Source: JBKJUK01 sp046590705
Lineage (GTDB): Bacteria; Acidobacteriota; Thermoanaerobaculia; Gp7-AA8
Reading direction: 5' to 3'
Assembly (NCBI GenBank): GCA_046590705.1
Contig: JBKJUK010000250.1
Span: 1-16,124, forward strand
DNA length: 16,124 nt
Part shown: piece by piece, positions 1 through 7,482 of the stretch
How the letters are laid out: every line of letters begins with the position of its first letter
Position numbering within the stretch: the first letter of the stretch is position 1
Program-made: the position numbers and the translations under genes
The notes under the pieces: model-generated
What the model was told of the DNA's origin: nothing
The model's database searches: none
The model's input: the letters and a program-made list of their open reading frames with translations, nothing else

Positions 1-275
1 TCTTCTGCCTGGAGGCAAACGGAAAAATCTCGTTCAGATTGATGAGGGAAGGCGGTACTGTTCAGCTGGATCGGAACAAGAGATACCTGATCAATCCGGG
101 ATCGGTGGGGCAGCCGCGAGATCGCAACCCCGCCAGTTCGTTCGCGATTTTTGACCGATCCGCCTGGCGTGTTCACTTCTATCGACTCCAGTATGACATC
201 GCCGCAACGCAGGCCTCGATCCGTCGTGCCGGACTACCCAGAGTCCTTGCCGACCGTCTCGCGGTAGGAAGCTGA
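1..275 (+). CDS. Metallophosphoesterase (calcineurin-like), C-terminal part only
   Basis: The gene enters from the left edge in frame 3 and ends at TGA 273-275. About 90 residues are visible. The diagnostic stretch is YLINPGSVGQPRDRNPASSF, followed by a strand ending in a tyrosine-containing segment (VHFYRLQYDIAAT). The N-PGS-GQPRD pattern is the C-terminal signature of the bacterial YfcE/ApaH-like calcineurin phosphoesterases, where an upstream GxH supplies a metal ligand; that part lies outside the window. Family members hydrolyse phosphodiesters or phosphomonoesters using two metals. The natural substrate cannot be told from this fragment. The apparent start codons inside the visible part (TTG 39, ATG 42) are internal, because the reading frame is open to the edge and the fold needs upstream strands. 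No terminator is visible after the stop. Confidence 0.8.
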   Translation, partial: FCLEANGKISFRLMREGGTVQLDRNKRYLINPGSVGQPRDRNPASSFAIFDRSAWRVHFYRLQYDIAATQASIRRAGLPRVLADRLAVGS

Positions 276-497
276 TCAGTCCGGTCACTCGTGATGGTCG
301 GTTTTCGCGCAATTGCGTGCAAATACCTGTTGTTCTTTGACTTTGCGATTGCCCTCCTGCAGAGACACACTGTCATCAGAAAAGAGCATGGCTTCTTCAG
401 CAGGGAGAGAAGGATTTGTGCAAATGACTGATTCTATTCAGTGTTCGAATTGAAAGGACATGGCATACCGGCCGCAAAAGCGAAGATTCACCAGTTC

Positions 498-503
498 GGG
501 AGA
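498..503 (+). promoter_or_regulatory. Ribosome binding site deciding the FecR-protein start
   Basis: GGGAGA lies 5 nt before ATG 508. The in-frame ATG at 460 has an AAAGGA almost touching it (453-458), too close to work well. Only the 508 start puts the signal peptide at the N-terminus. Confidence 0.65.
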
Positions 504-507
504 TCCG

Positions 508-2589
508 ATGAGAAAGTTCAGCATGTCGATGTTGTTTCTGCTCGCGTCCGTGTCGGCTACAGCTGCTACGCGAGACAAACATCAGTCCTTCATCAGCTTC
601 GATGACGGCGGCTCGTCAATTCGGCAGCAGGACGGCCGGTTGGTCGAGTCGCGTGTAAATGTGCCGGTGTTTCCGGGCGATGCCATCGAGACAGGCCGTC
701 GAGGTCGAGTCGAAGTTCGTCTGGCGGATAAGAACGTGGTCGCGCTCGACCGAGGTTCTATCCTCGAGTTTCAGTCGATCGAAGACAGCTACGACGGCGA
801 TTCGTCCCGTACGGTCGCGACTCTCTCTCGTGGACAGGTCATCGTCCATCGTCCTGGCAGTCGCGGAAACGCGCTTCGGCTCGACACTGACCATGCCAGC
901 TATCTGAGCGGTGGTGAAACCATCTACTCGATTGAATCGAACAGCCGCAGCAGCGACGTGCTCTCCGTGTTCTCAGGGAGCGTCGAGGTTCGTACGCCGG
1001 ATGATGTCACCAGAGTGCGGGCCGGCGAAGCCGTGAGTGTCGATCGGGATGGTGTGAGCAGCCTGAATTCGCTGGTGCGCGACGGAACAACTGATTTCGA
1101 GCGCTGGTATCTGCGGCGCGTGAATCGTCCATCGCAGAGATCCAGATACCTCGATCCGTCCCTCAGTTACGCCGACTCGACCTTGAGCGAGCACGGTTCA
1201 TGGTTCTACGCCGGCCAGTACAACGGATGGGTGTGGCGTCCCTACGCACGCGCGAGCAACTGGCGGCCGTACCACTACGGTCGCTGGAATCACAGCCCGG
1301 GTGGGCAGCTGATCTGGGTATCCGACGAGCCGTGGGGCTGGGTTCCGTATCACTACGGCCGCTGGGCGCTGAGCTCCGCGTATGGCTGGGTATGGCTGCC
1401 GGGAACCGGATACTCGCCAGCCTGGGTTTACTGGATGTACGGACCGAGCTATGTAGGTTGGATTCCTTCAGGCTTTTACGATTGCTATCGTCCGTATTCG
1501 AATTGGCTTTACTCCCGCGATCGTTCAGCCAGTGCGGGTTTCGGGTTCAATGGTCGCATCCGCCTCTCAGGCTCTGATCTGAACGGCTGGACGTTCCTGA
1601 ATCCGGATTCGCTCATCAGCCGACGAGTTGATCAGGCTGCGCTGGCCACAGATTCTATCCGCGGGCGGTTGACCCGTGACGGGGACCGTGCCCTGATTTC
1701 AAACTCTCCACTCAGGCTCAATCGAAGTGATCTCAAGGATCCGTCATCCGCGATCAGCGTCATTGCTCGTCGCGGACTCGGAGGTGGTACCGGCAAAGAC
1801 GGCTCGGGGAACACGCCGGACATGACGTCGTTCATCCGTCGTGACCCCGAGCTTTCATCGGTGATCAAAGACCGCATCGTGCGTAGTGCTCCGGTTCAGG
1901 GAACGAATCCGGCCGGCTCGCTTCCATCAGCCGATCCAGGCAGGGGAGCGATCGTAGACCGCGGCGGGATTCAGAGAGGAGTCACCCCTTCGACGCCGGT
2001 CGTGACTCCGTCCGATCGCATTCCTCGCGGTGACGTACGCAGTCCTGTTTCCGGAGTGGAGACTCCGGCGGCAGTCATCACCGAACGACCCGCCGAATGG
2101 CGTTCGCGCATCATTGATCGCTCAAACGGCGACGCAGTTGAAACTGGCCCGGTTGAGCGCATGCCTGAGCAGCGAGGCGTCGCTCCGGTGGAAACCTGGA
2201 GGGGATCTGACTCCTCCCGCGTGCGGCGCGAACCTCGAGTCGATTCCGGCGACGGCGACGCCAGCGTCGATTCTGATCCTGATGAAGTCGCAAGCAGCCG
2301 CAGAACGAACCGTCCCGCACCACGCGAAGAGACGTCACCAGGTGCTCCGCCCGACAGAACTCCCCGTCAGATCATCGACAGGATCGGTGGAGCCCGAGTG
2401 ACTCCAAGCGAACGACCTCGAAGAGAGACACGTCCGGCGCGGGAGAGTGAACCGCGCGAAACGCCCCGTCGAGAGGAACCCCCGCGAGCCGAGAGGCAAC
2501 AACCGGCACCAAGGCAGGAAGCTCCCAGGAGCGAGCCACCGCGAGAAGCTCCGCGCACGAACATCAAACGCGATCAGGATCAGCGATAA
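508..2589 (+). CDS. Exported FecR-domain protein with DUF6600-like aromatic repeats and Arg/Pro-rich tail
   Basis: 693 residues from ATG 508. Residues 1-20 (MRKFSMSMLFLLASVSATAA) are a Sec signal peptide, so the protein is exported. Residues about 30-180 form a FecR-type beta domain: a PGDAIETGRRGRVEVRLAD segment, then SRGQVIVH and a second SVEVRTPDDVTRVRAGEAVSV pass. Residues about 228-335 carry repeated aromatic motifs (WVWRPY, WRPYHYGRW, WGWVPYHYGRW, YGWVWLPG, VGWIP), as in the DUF6600 proteins often fused to FecR domains. Residues from about 400 to the end are low-complexity, rich in Arg, Pro, Glu and Ser, and end in clustered PRxE/PPRE units; this part is probably disordered and highly basic. 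Unlike classical FecR there is no N-terminal cytoplasmic anti-sigma segment and no sigma factor gene nearby, so regulation of an ECF sigma factor is unlikely. A surface or periplasmic binding role is inference. The gene stands alone and ends at a strong terminator. Confidence 0.85.
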   Translation: MRKFSMSMLFLLASVSATAATRDKHQSFISFDDGGSSIRQQDGRLVESRVNVPVFPGDAIETGRRGRVEVRLADKNVVALDRGSILEFQSIEDSYDGDSSRTVATLSRGQVIVHRPGSRGNALRLDTDHASYLSGGETIYSIESNSRSSDVLSVFSGSVEVRTPDDVTRVRAGEAVSVDRDGVSSLNSLVRDGTTDFERWYLRRVNRPSQRSRYLDPSLSYADSTLSEHGSWFYAGQYNGWVWRPYARASNWRPYHYGRWNHSPGGQLIWVSDEPWGWVPYHYGRWALSSAYGWVWLPGTGYSPAWVYWMYGPSYVGWIPSGFYDCYRPYSNWLYSRDRSASAGFGFNGRIRLSGSDLNGWTFLNPDSLISRRVDQAALATDSIRGRLTRDGDRALISNSPLRLNRSDLKDPSSAISVIARRGLGGGTGKDGSGNTPDMTSFIRRDPELSSVIKDRIVRSAPVQGTNPAGSLPSADPGRGAIVDRGGIQRGVTPSTPVVTPSDRIPRGDVRSPVSGVETPAAVITERPAEWRSRIIDRSNGDAVETGPVERMPEQRGVAPVETWRGSDSSRVRREPRVDSGDGDASVDSDPDEVASSRRTNRPAPREETSPGAPPDRTPRQIIDRIGGARVTPSERPRRETRPARESEPRETPRREEPPRAERQQPAPRQEAPRSEPPREAPRTNIKRDQDQR

Positions 2590-2590
2590 A

Positions 2591-2621
2591 GGAAGGCCGG
2601 CGAAAGCCGGCCTTTCGTTTT
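2591..2621 (+). terminator. Intrinsic terminator of the FecR-protein gene
   Basis: A perfect 9-bp stem, AAGGCCGGC (2593-2601) with GCCGGCCTT (2606-2614), encloses a GAAA tetraloop and is followed by TCGTTTT. It starts 3 nt after the stop codon. This is a textbook rho-independent terminator. Confidence 0.93.
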
Positions 2622-2655
2622 ATGGAAGTGAGGTTGTTGGAAAATGCCCGGGGCT

Positions 2656-2869
2656 GATGAACGCAGAACGCAGAACGCAGAACGATGAAGTAAGAAATAG
2701 AGAAGCTGCGAATGCTGCGAGGTGTAAGCGCCCGCCACAGCGTTATTCCGATGAGCAAAGATAATGCGGCAACCTGGCGCGTTGTAAGTGCGAAGAGGAA
2801 TCTCCGTTCCGCGCCACGACGAATTCCTACCGCCCTCCCTTTCTCTGAATTCTGAGTTCTGCGTTCATC
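2656..2869. repeat. Intergenic element bounded by inverted heptamer-repeat arrays
   Basis: The left array (2659-2684) is the heptamer GAACGCA three times plus GAACG, preceded by GAT. The right array, read on the minus strand from 2866 to 2846, is GAACGCA, GAACTCA, GAATTCA, also preceded by GAT. The outermost 14 nt (2656-2669 and 2856-2869) are perfect inverted repeats. The interior, about 170 bp, has no convincing gene. A minus-strand reading frame crosses it and has one hydrophobic stretch, but it also runs through the terminator of the previous gene. The remaining bases of the 2590-2964 gap show nothing recognisable. The nature of the element is unknown; a MITE-like or palindromic dispersed repeat is possible. 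Confidence 0.75.
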
Positions 2870-2964
2870 GGTCCAGATCAATCACATGGGGCGCGTCGTC
2901 AGCAAGCAATCTGTCCGACTTCGATCGTCGAGCTTTCCGCAATGAAGGCTAGAATGGCCTCGGA

Positions 2965-3201
2965 ATGGCGTTGACGATTCTTTTTGTCCTTTACTGCGTG
3001 GAAGCTGGTTTGTTCTTCACGTTCGCACCGTGGACGAAGTTCTGGGCTTTTCATCCGCTGCTCCACTGGAACGATCTATCCGGCATGATTGCCGACAATC
3101 CATATTTTCGTGGATTTGTGTCTGGTCTCGGGGTCGTGCATTTCATCCTTGGGTTTCAGGAGATACGAATTTTCCGAAAGTCTCGCAGGCCGGTGCGGTA
3201 G
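2965..3201 (+). CDS. Small two-helix membrane protein, hypothetical
   Basis: 78 residues, ATG 2965 to TAG 3199-3201. Residues about 2-22 (ALTILFVLYCVEAGLFFTFAP) and about 49-66 (GFVSGLGVVHFILGFQEI) are hydrophobic and long enough to span a membrane. A polar loop with the conserved-looking WTKFWAFHPLLHWNDLSG lies between them. The C-terminus is basic (RIFRKSRRPVR), which by the positive-inside rule favours a cytoplasmic C-terminus. I do not recognise a named family. No strong Shine-Dalgarno precedes the start (only CGGA at 2961-2964). The next gene starts 2 nt after the stop, so the three genes to 5194 are almost certainly co-transcribed. This argues that the ORF is real despite its size. Confidence 0.65.
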   Translation: MALTILFVLYCVEAGLFFTFAPWTKFWAFHPLLHWNDLSGMIADNPYFRGFVSGLGVVHFILGFQEIRIFRKSRRPVR

Positions 3202-3203
3202 GT

Positions 3204-3800
3204 ATGAAGTCGTATGCCATTGCCGACTTCCCTTTCCCCGACGAGAATGCTGCCATGAAGAGGATTGAGCGTCTCGTGGAACTGGGTGTCGACTTCGTCC
3301 AGGTTCGTAGCAAGAATACGACCGATCGAATGCTCTTCAGCCGCAGCAGGGATGTCATTCGGATGCGAAGTTCGCAGTCCCCGACCAGGTTCATCGTGAA
3401 CGGTCGAGCGGACGTAGCCCTCGCCGCAGAAGCAGACGGAGTTCACCTCACTTCGCACGGAATACCTGTCGAAGCCGCGCGCCAGGCGGGTGGAACTCTC
3501 CTGGTAGGGCGATCCTGTCACTCCGTGACTGACGTCGATCGAGCAGCCGCTGAGAATGCGGACTACGTTCTTCTCGGTCCGCGGTTCAGTCCTCGGAGTA
3601 AAGTCGGAGAACCTATGATCAGCGATGGTGATCTCGACGCAGCGGCAACTTTCGGGATTCCAATCTTCGTTCTGGGTGGCGTCTCCGCTCAAAACATGGG
3701 TCAACTGGCCGGGAAGGGAATGACGGGGGTGGCCGGCATTACGCTCTTCATGTTCGATGAACCGCTGCAATCGATCGTCGAGTCTGTGAGGAAACTTTGA
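3204..3800 (+). CDS. Thiamine phosphate synthase/TenI family protein, TenI-like
   Basis: 198 residues from ATG 3204; an upstream extension of the frame overlaps the preceding gene and is not expected. The TIM-barrel phosphate-binding family is clear: VQVRSKN (33-38), FIVNGRADVALAAEADGVHL (63-82), VGRSCHS (101-107), DYVLLGPRFSPRSK (120-133) and FVLGGVSAQNM (155-165). ThiE joins HMP pyrophosphate to thiazole phosphate and needs acidic Mg2+ ligands in its ND and GQxD motifs. Here these read N66-G67 and TSHG (83-86), so both acidic positions are lost. The NGR, GRSxHS and DYVLxG wording is what I recall from Bacillus TenI, the thiazole tautomerase, whose catalytic His corresponds to H106. TenI-type activity is therefore more likely than ThiE activity; an unrelated substrate is possible. 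No TPP riboswitch or other thiamine gene is nearby. It overlaps the next gene by 4 nt. Confidence 0.8.
   Translation: MKSYAIADFPFPDENAAMKRIERLVELGVDFVQVRSKNTTDRMLFSRSRDVIRMRSSQSPTRFIVNGRADVALAAEADGVHLTSHGIPVEAARQAGGTLLVGRSCHSVTDVDRAAAENADYVLLGPRFSPRSKVGEPMISDGDLDAAATFGIPIFVLGGVSAQNMGQLAGKGMTGVAGITLFMFDEPLQSIVESVRKL
3788..3793 (+). promoter_or_regulatory. Ribosome binding site for a TTG start inside the preceding gene
   Basis: GAGGAA, within the last codons of the TenI-like gene, precedes TTG 3797 by 3 nt. The TTG overlaps the TGA stop (TTGA), which implies translational coupling. Confidence 0.7.
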
Positions 3801-5194
3801 GACTGACACGCTTCTATGCGCCGGTTCTGCTGACGGCACTTATCGTTGCCGTCTACCTTTTCGTACTGCGAACTCCGCTGGTCTGGAACGGTCTGGATCA
3901 GCGCGACATGGTCTTCGGTGCGGACCTCGGGTATCTCCAGCTTGCACTGGCAGCCGCTGCGATCTGGATTCTGATCCGGCTGATCGATACCATCGTTTTC
4001 GATCTCGTTTTCACCAAGCGCACACGCAGTCAGGCTCCGCATCTCCTGCGCGAAATCGTGGCCATCGCTCTTTATCTGTTCTTCTTTGCATCGGCGGTCA
4101 CGATCATCTTCCAGAAGTCCATGACGGGTCTGCTGGGGGCGACGACGATATTGGCAGCGGTGCTCGGCCTCGCCTTGCAGGATACGTTAGGGAATCTCTT
4201 CTCCGGAATCTCACTGCACATGGAACGGGGTATCCATGTTGGCGACGTGCTTCATTCGGGAGACTTCATCGGCGTGGTCGAGAGAGTTACCTGGCGCGCT
4301 GTTCGATTGCGAACTTTCAACAACAATATCGTGATGATTCCCAACTCGCTCCTCGCCAGAGAACGGCTGGAAATCTTCCCGAACGAGTCGCCGAACGGCC
4401 GGTCGGTCATCATCTCGGTTACCTACAATGAGCCGCCAGCCAGAGTGATCGAGGTGCTGGAACGCGCAGCCAGAAATGTGAACGGTATCTCGAGAAAGAT
4501 CGAGTGTCTGGTGCGTATCGGTTCGTTTGAATCATCCGCAGTGAACTATGAAATCAGGTACTGGACAGAGAACTACGCGTTGCGAGATATGATCGATGCC
4601 GAGATTCGGAAGGCGGCCTGGTATGCACTGCGTCGTCACGACATATCCCAGCCGTATCCCATCAGATCGCTTCAGATGCTTCCTGCGCAAACTGCTGCAG
4701 CCTCGTCTGATGAGGAGAGCGTGCTCGAGCGACTTCTCGAGATTGACATGCTGCTACCGCTGAGCGACGGCGAGCACCGCCGCATTGCGGACGGAACTCG
4801 CATTCACCGATATGGCAGAGGTGAGACCATCATCCATGCCGGCGAGGCAGGCAGCTCGATGTTCATCGTAGACAAGGGCACGGTCTCGATTCGAGTGAAT
4901 GACGGCGCCGGGCCAAGGGAGATTGCCCAGCTCGGCCCGGGTAGCCTCTTCGGAGAGATGGCGCTGCTCACGGGTGAGTCGCGCGTCGCGGATGTCGTCG
5001 CATCGACTGAAGTCGTCACATTCGAGATCACGAAAGAGACACTCCAGCCGATTCTTATCGAGAATCCGTCACTGGCCTCCGCTTTGACCGAGAAAGTTCT
5101 CGAGCGACGAGGGAATCTGGCCGATCAGGCCGCCGCGCAGTCAGAGGAAGGTTCGACACTCCTGAGCCGGATCAAGTCGTACTTCGCGATTTAG
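3797..5194 (+). CDS. MscS-type mechanosensitive channel fused to a cyclic-nucleotide-binding domain
   Basis: 465 residues from TTG 3797. Membrane segments lie at about 7-24, 44-66 and 83-105. The pore-lining helix and start of the MscS beta domain are at about 110-160 (GLLGATTILAAVLGLALQDT, GNLFSG, IHVGDVL), followed by the MscS motifs VERVTWRAVRLRTFNNN and VMIPNSLL (161-185). Residues about 310-440 are a CRP-like cNMP-binding domain. Its phosphate-binding cassette is LFGEMALLTGESRVADVV (384-401), with the Glu (E387) and Arg (R396) that contact the ribose and cyclic phosphate. MscS channels relieve osmotic pressure in the inner membrane; members with this C-terminal domain are known as bacterial cyclic-nucleotide-gated MscS relatives. 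Gating by cAMP or cGMP is inferred from the retained residues. It is the last gene of its operon; only a palindrome at 5282-5304 follows. Confidence 0.93.
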   Translation: MRLTRFYAPVLLTALIVAVYLFVLRTPLVWNGLDQRDMVFGADLGYLQLALAAAAIWILIRLIDTIVFDLVFTKRTRSQAPHLLREIVAIALYLFFFASAVTIIFQKSMTGLLGATTILAAVLGLALQDTLGNLFSGISLHMERGIHVGDVLHSGDFIGVVERVTWRAVRLRTFNNNIVMIPNSLLARERLEIFPNESPNGRSVIISVTYNEPPARVIEVLERAARNVNGISRKIECLVRIGSFESSAVNYEIRYWTENYALRDMIDAEIRKAAWYALRRHDISQPYPIRSLQMLPAQTAAASSDEESVLERLLEIDMLLPLSDGEHRRIADGTRIHRYGRGETIIHAGEAGSSMFIVDKGTVSIRVNDGAGPREIAQLGPGSLFGEMALLTGESRVADVVASTEVVTFEITKETLQPILIENPSLASALTEKVLERRGNLADQAAAQSEEGSTLLSRIKSYFAI

Positions 5195-5281
5195 TGTTCC
5201 GTCCGTGAATCGGATGCCAGCCGAAGGGTCGAGCGGGACGGCCTTCTTGTCCTGGCTCATTTATCAGCACAACAGACTGTG

Positions 5282-5304
5282 GTAGGGACGCTGCGCGTCC
5301 CTAC
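5282..5304. repeat. Perfect 10-bp palindrome with 3-nt loop (REP-like)
   Basis: GTAGGGACGC (5282-5291), TGC, GCGTCCCTAC (5295-5304). It sits about 90 nt after the MscS-cNMP gene and is not followed by a T tract, so it is not a classical intrinsic terminator. Such GTAGGGACGC-type palindromes occur dispersed in several environmental genomes. The rest of 5195-5449 shows no recognisable feature. Confidence 0.7.
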
Positions 5305-5449
5305 ATCGGTCCGTCCAATCCGAAATTCTGATTCGCGGTTGGGAGATAAGAACTCGCTGAGGCAACAGATCTCGCTGCCCGCGCACTGGAATGCTGCCGC
5401 AAATTGCCGAGCAGTTCATTGATGGCCATTGGCGCGGTAAGATTCCGGT

Positions 5450-5689
5450 ATGGCTGACGAGAACGGTATCCCCACCTCTAGCGACGTTGTCGAGTATCTG
5501 AATGAGCGGTTCACCACGCTGGGACTTCCGTATCGACTCCAGCACATCGCCGTACTTCCCTACGTGAATCCAATGTGGATGGCCAACTGGGAAGTGCCGC
5601 AACTGCAGGATGCGCCGGAACAGGAGCTCCTCGAGGACGAGCTGCGGGAAGCCAGATGGCGCTTCCCTCAGGTCGTCGAGAATTATTGA
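5450..5689 (+). CDS. Hypothetical 79-aa protein
   Basis: ATG 5450 to TGA 5687-5689. I do not recognise a family. The product is soluble and acidic. It has an N-terminal helix-like segment (SSDVVEYLNERFTTLGLP), a central aromatic stretch (LPYVNPMWMANWEVPQ) and an acidic, helix-prone end (EQELLEDELREARWRFPQVV). There is no signal peptide and no membrane segment. The upstream region lacks a convincing Shine-Dalgarno. Its last 7 nt overlap the end of the convergent phosphodiesterase gene. The composition looks protein-like (balanced hydrophobic and charged residues, no low complexity), which favours a real gene, but it stands alone and could be a chance ORF. Confidence 0.5.
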   Translation: MADENGIPTSSDVVEYLNERFTTLGLPYRLQHIAVLPYVNPMWMANWEVPQLQDAPEQELLEDELREARWRFPQVVENY

Positions 5690-7482
5690 GCCGCAGCTGG
5701 CGGTGGTACGCGCATGAGTGAGGCCGCGAATCGTGCAATTGCAGTCTGTGGTACTGCCTCGACTCTGCGCCTCGGAACATTTTTTCCGGCAGCCACAAAG
5801 ATTGTGTGAAGTTCCGGGTGATGATTCAGGGCTCCATGCTGTCCGAAGGAATCCGTCTTCGCAAAGAGGCCTGCGTCCGTTGCCGGGGAGATGTCCACGT
5901 AGGGAAACGTGTGCACGATCAGTTCTCCTGAGTTTCTGTGCGCACCCTTCTCTCGGCGCCGCACGAGTTCCACCACCGGCCTTCCGTCTTCCAGGCGCAA
6001 CGCTTTCAACGCTTCGATGATTCGTTCGCCTTCCACTTCAGAATCTGCGCCGCTGAACGGATAGATGTGGGCTGAACTGCCGGCGCGATACGCAAACCAT
6101 CGCGTGGAAGAAGCAGGCTTCCCGTTCTCTACCGTGGCCAGGCCGAGATCGATCAGTAGACGATTGATCTTGAAGGATGTGTCGATGGGCGCGAGGCCGT
6201 GATCGCCCGTGACGATGAGCGCGTCTGTCGCTGGATCGAGGGCTTGATACAGTTCGCCGGTGGCCCGATCGAAGGCCTGGTAAGCGCGGAATCGCGCAAC
6301 GGCCGACACAGCGGAGTTGGCATCATTGAAAAGCGACTGCGAACTGTTCACGATCCTGTACTGATGTTCAGCGTGATCGACGATCGGCTGGTACGCGAAC
6401 AGCAGGTCCCACTTCATCTCTTTCATGGACAGCGTGGTGACCCTGGTCATGAATTGCGACATGCGCTCGAGTTGCTCGCTGAAAGTGTCGACATCGATTC
6501 CTCTGGTTCTGTCTTTCAACCAATCGCGTCCCCGAGGTTCATCGGGAGGTCCGGGCCAGAAACCGACTTTCGCGTCGATCATGGCTCGATAGGATTCCGG
6601 GTAACCTTCGTTGCGGGAGAACGATCCTGCGTAAATGCGGACTTTCGAAAGGTCAGGCGGCACGTCCAGGAGTTTCCACCAGCTCCCGTAGAGTTGTTTT
6701 GCTCCGGAGGTGGCGTGGGCGGAGATGGCGAACCAGCCTTTCTCAACCGAAACTGTCTGCCCGCGCCAGACGGGTCGTGCGGTGTCGTAGTTGATCATGC
6801 CGTCGTCTGTGCGATCAATGAAGATGATTTCCAGCGTCTCCTGAAGCTCGATTCCGTCCGCTTTCAACTCAATCGGAATGCGAGCGCGTCGCGGAACGCT
6901 GAAGCTCTCGAACTCCGTGGCAGGAGCAGGCTCGAGATCGGCGGCCGTCAACTCGGCGACACGTGATCGTGAAACTGGCTGCGTGTAAATCAACCCCCAG
7001 TCGGCCCGGCGTCGCGCCGTCTTTCCATCGAGACCGGGGAAGGTGATGCAGCCCACCGTCTTCCCCGCGGCCTGGGCAGTTTCCCAGAGCGTCTCGACTT
7101 CGATGTCCGTCTCGAAGCCGCGTAGGCTCTGTTCGACGGGCGTGCCCTCCAGGTGGAAGGTGTTGGAAAGAACGCCAGTTTGCTGTGGATCGGCTCCAGT
7201 CGCAATGGAGATATGCGTGCTTGCTGTCAGGGTCGGGTTCACCGGAATCATGCGACGCGCTGAAGTACCAGTGTCGATCAGATGCGACAAAGAGGGGAGT
7301 TCACCCGCTAGCCGGCGCCGCTCGACCTCATCCGCGGCGACGCCGTCGAATGAAATCAGCAGCACCCTGGCGGCCGTGGCTGCCTTGATCGTCGGCAGCG
7401 TCGATTGAAGTCCAGTATGACTGCACCCGAAGGTCAGGGCGAATGACAGCAGCAGCGGCAGAAGGCGAAGGTTCGTCTTCAT
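5683..7482 (-). CDS. Lipoprotein type I phosphodiesterase / nucleotide pyrophosphatase (alkaline phosphatase superfamily)
   Basis: 599 residues. The N-terminus is a lipoprotein signal with lipobox LTFGC, Cys20 being the lipidation site, so the enzyme acts at the membrane outside the cytoplasm. The catalytic set of the nucleotide pyrophosphatase/phosphodiesterase family is complete: D46 in LISFDG, nucleophile T86 in NPTLTAS, N107 twenty-one residues later, D369 and H373 (DHAEH), D427-H428 (TGDHGL) and H549 (FGQHG). These hold two zinc ions. Family members cleave nucleotides, nucleotide sugars or phospholipid head groups; the substrate is not fixed by sequence alone. Its start codon follows the stop of the deaminase-like gene with no gap (TGA then ATG), making it third in the operon with cdd and suggesting nucleotide breakdown. 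No frameshift or lost motif is seen. Confidence 0.92.
   Translation of the reverse strand: MKTNLRLLPLLLSFALTFGCSHTGLQSTLPTIKAATAARVLLISFDGVAADEVERRRLAGELPSLSHLIDTGTSARRMIPVNPTLTASTHISIATGADPQQTGVLSNTFHLEGTPVEQSLRGFETDIEVETLWETAQAAGKTVGCITFPGLDGKTARRRADWGLIYTQPVSRSRVAELTAADLEPAPATEFESFSVPRRARIPIELKADGIELQETLEIIFIDRTDDGMINYDTARPVWRGQTVSVEKGWFAISAHATSGAKQLYGSWWKLLDVPPDLSKVRIYAGSFSRNEGYPESYRAMIDAKVGFWPGPPDEPRGRDWLKDRTRGIDVDTFSEQLERMSQFMTRVTTLSMKEMKWDLLFAYQPIVDHAEHQYRIVNSSQSLFNDANSAVSAVARFRAYQAFDRATGELYQALDPATDALIVTGDHGLAPIDTSFKINRLLIDLGLATVENGKPASSTRWFAYRAGSSAHIYPFSGADSEVEGERIIEALKALRLEDGRPVVELVRRREKGAHRNSGELIVHTFPYVDISPATDAGLFAKTDSFGQHGALNHHPELHTIFVAAGKNVPRRRVEAVPQTAIARFAASLMRVPPPAAAQ

Noticed and set aside
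336..364. TTGACT as -35 box of the FecR-protein gene
   Set aside because: The hexamer 17 nt downstream (CAGAGA) is a poor -10 box, so no promoter is claimed.
441..450. GTGTTCGAAT resembling a tRNA T-loop
   Set aside because: No acceptor stem, anticodon arm or D arm can be formed around it.
2564..2881. 105-codon minus-strand ORF across the first heptamer element, with a hydrophobic stretch (QVAALSLLIGITLW)
   Set aside because: It starts in the repeat, runs through it and ends inside the terminator of the FecR-protein gene. It has no recognisable domain or ribosome site; repeat-borne chance ORF is more likely, though not excluded.
2882..2964. Possible TPP riboswitch before the ThiE/TenI-containing operon
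   Set aside because: No CTGAGA / ACCTGA-type THI-box elements are present.
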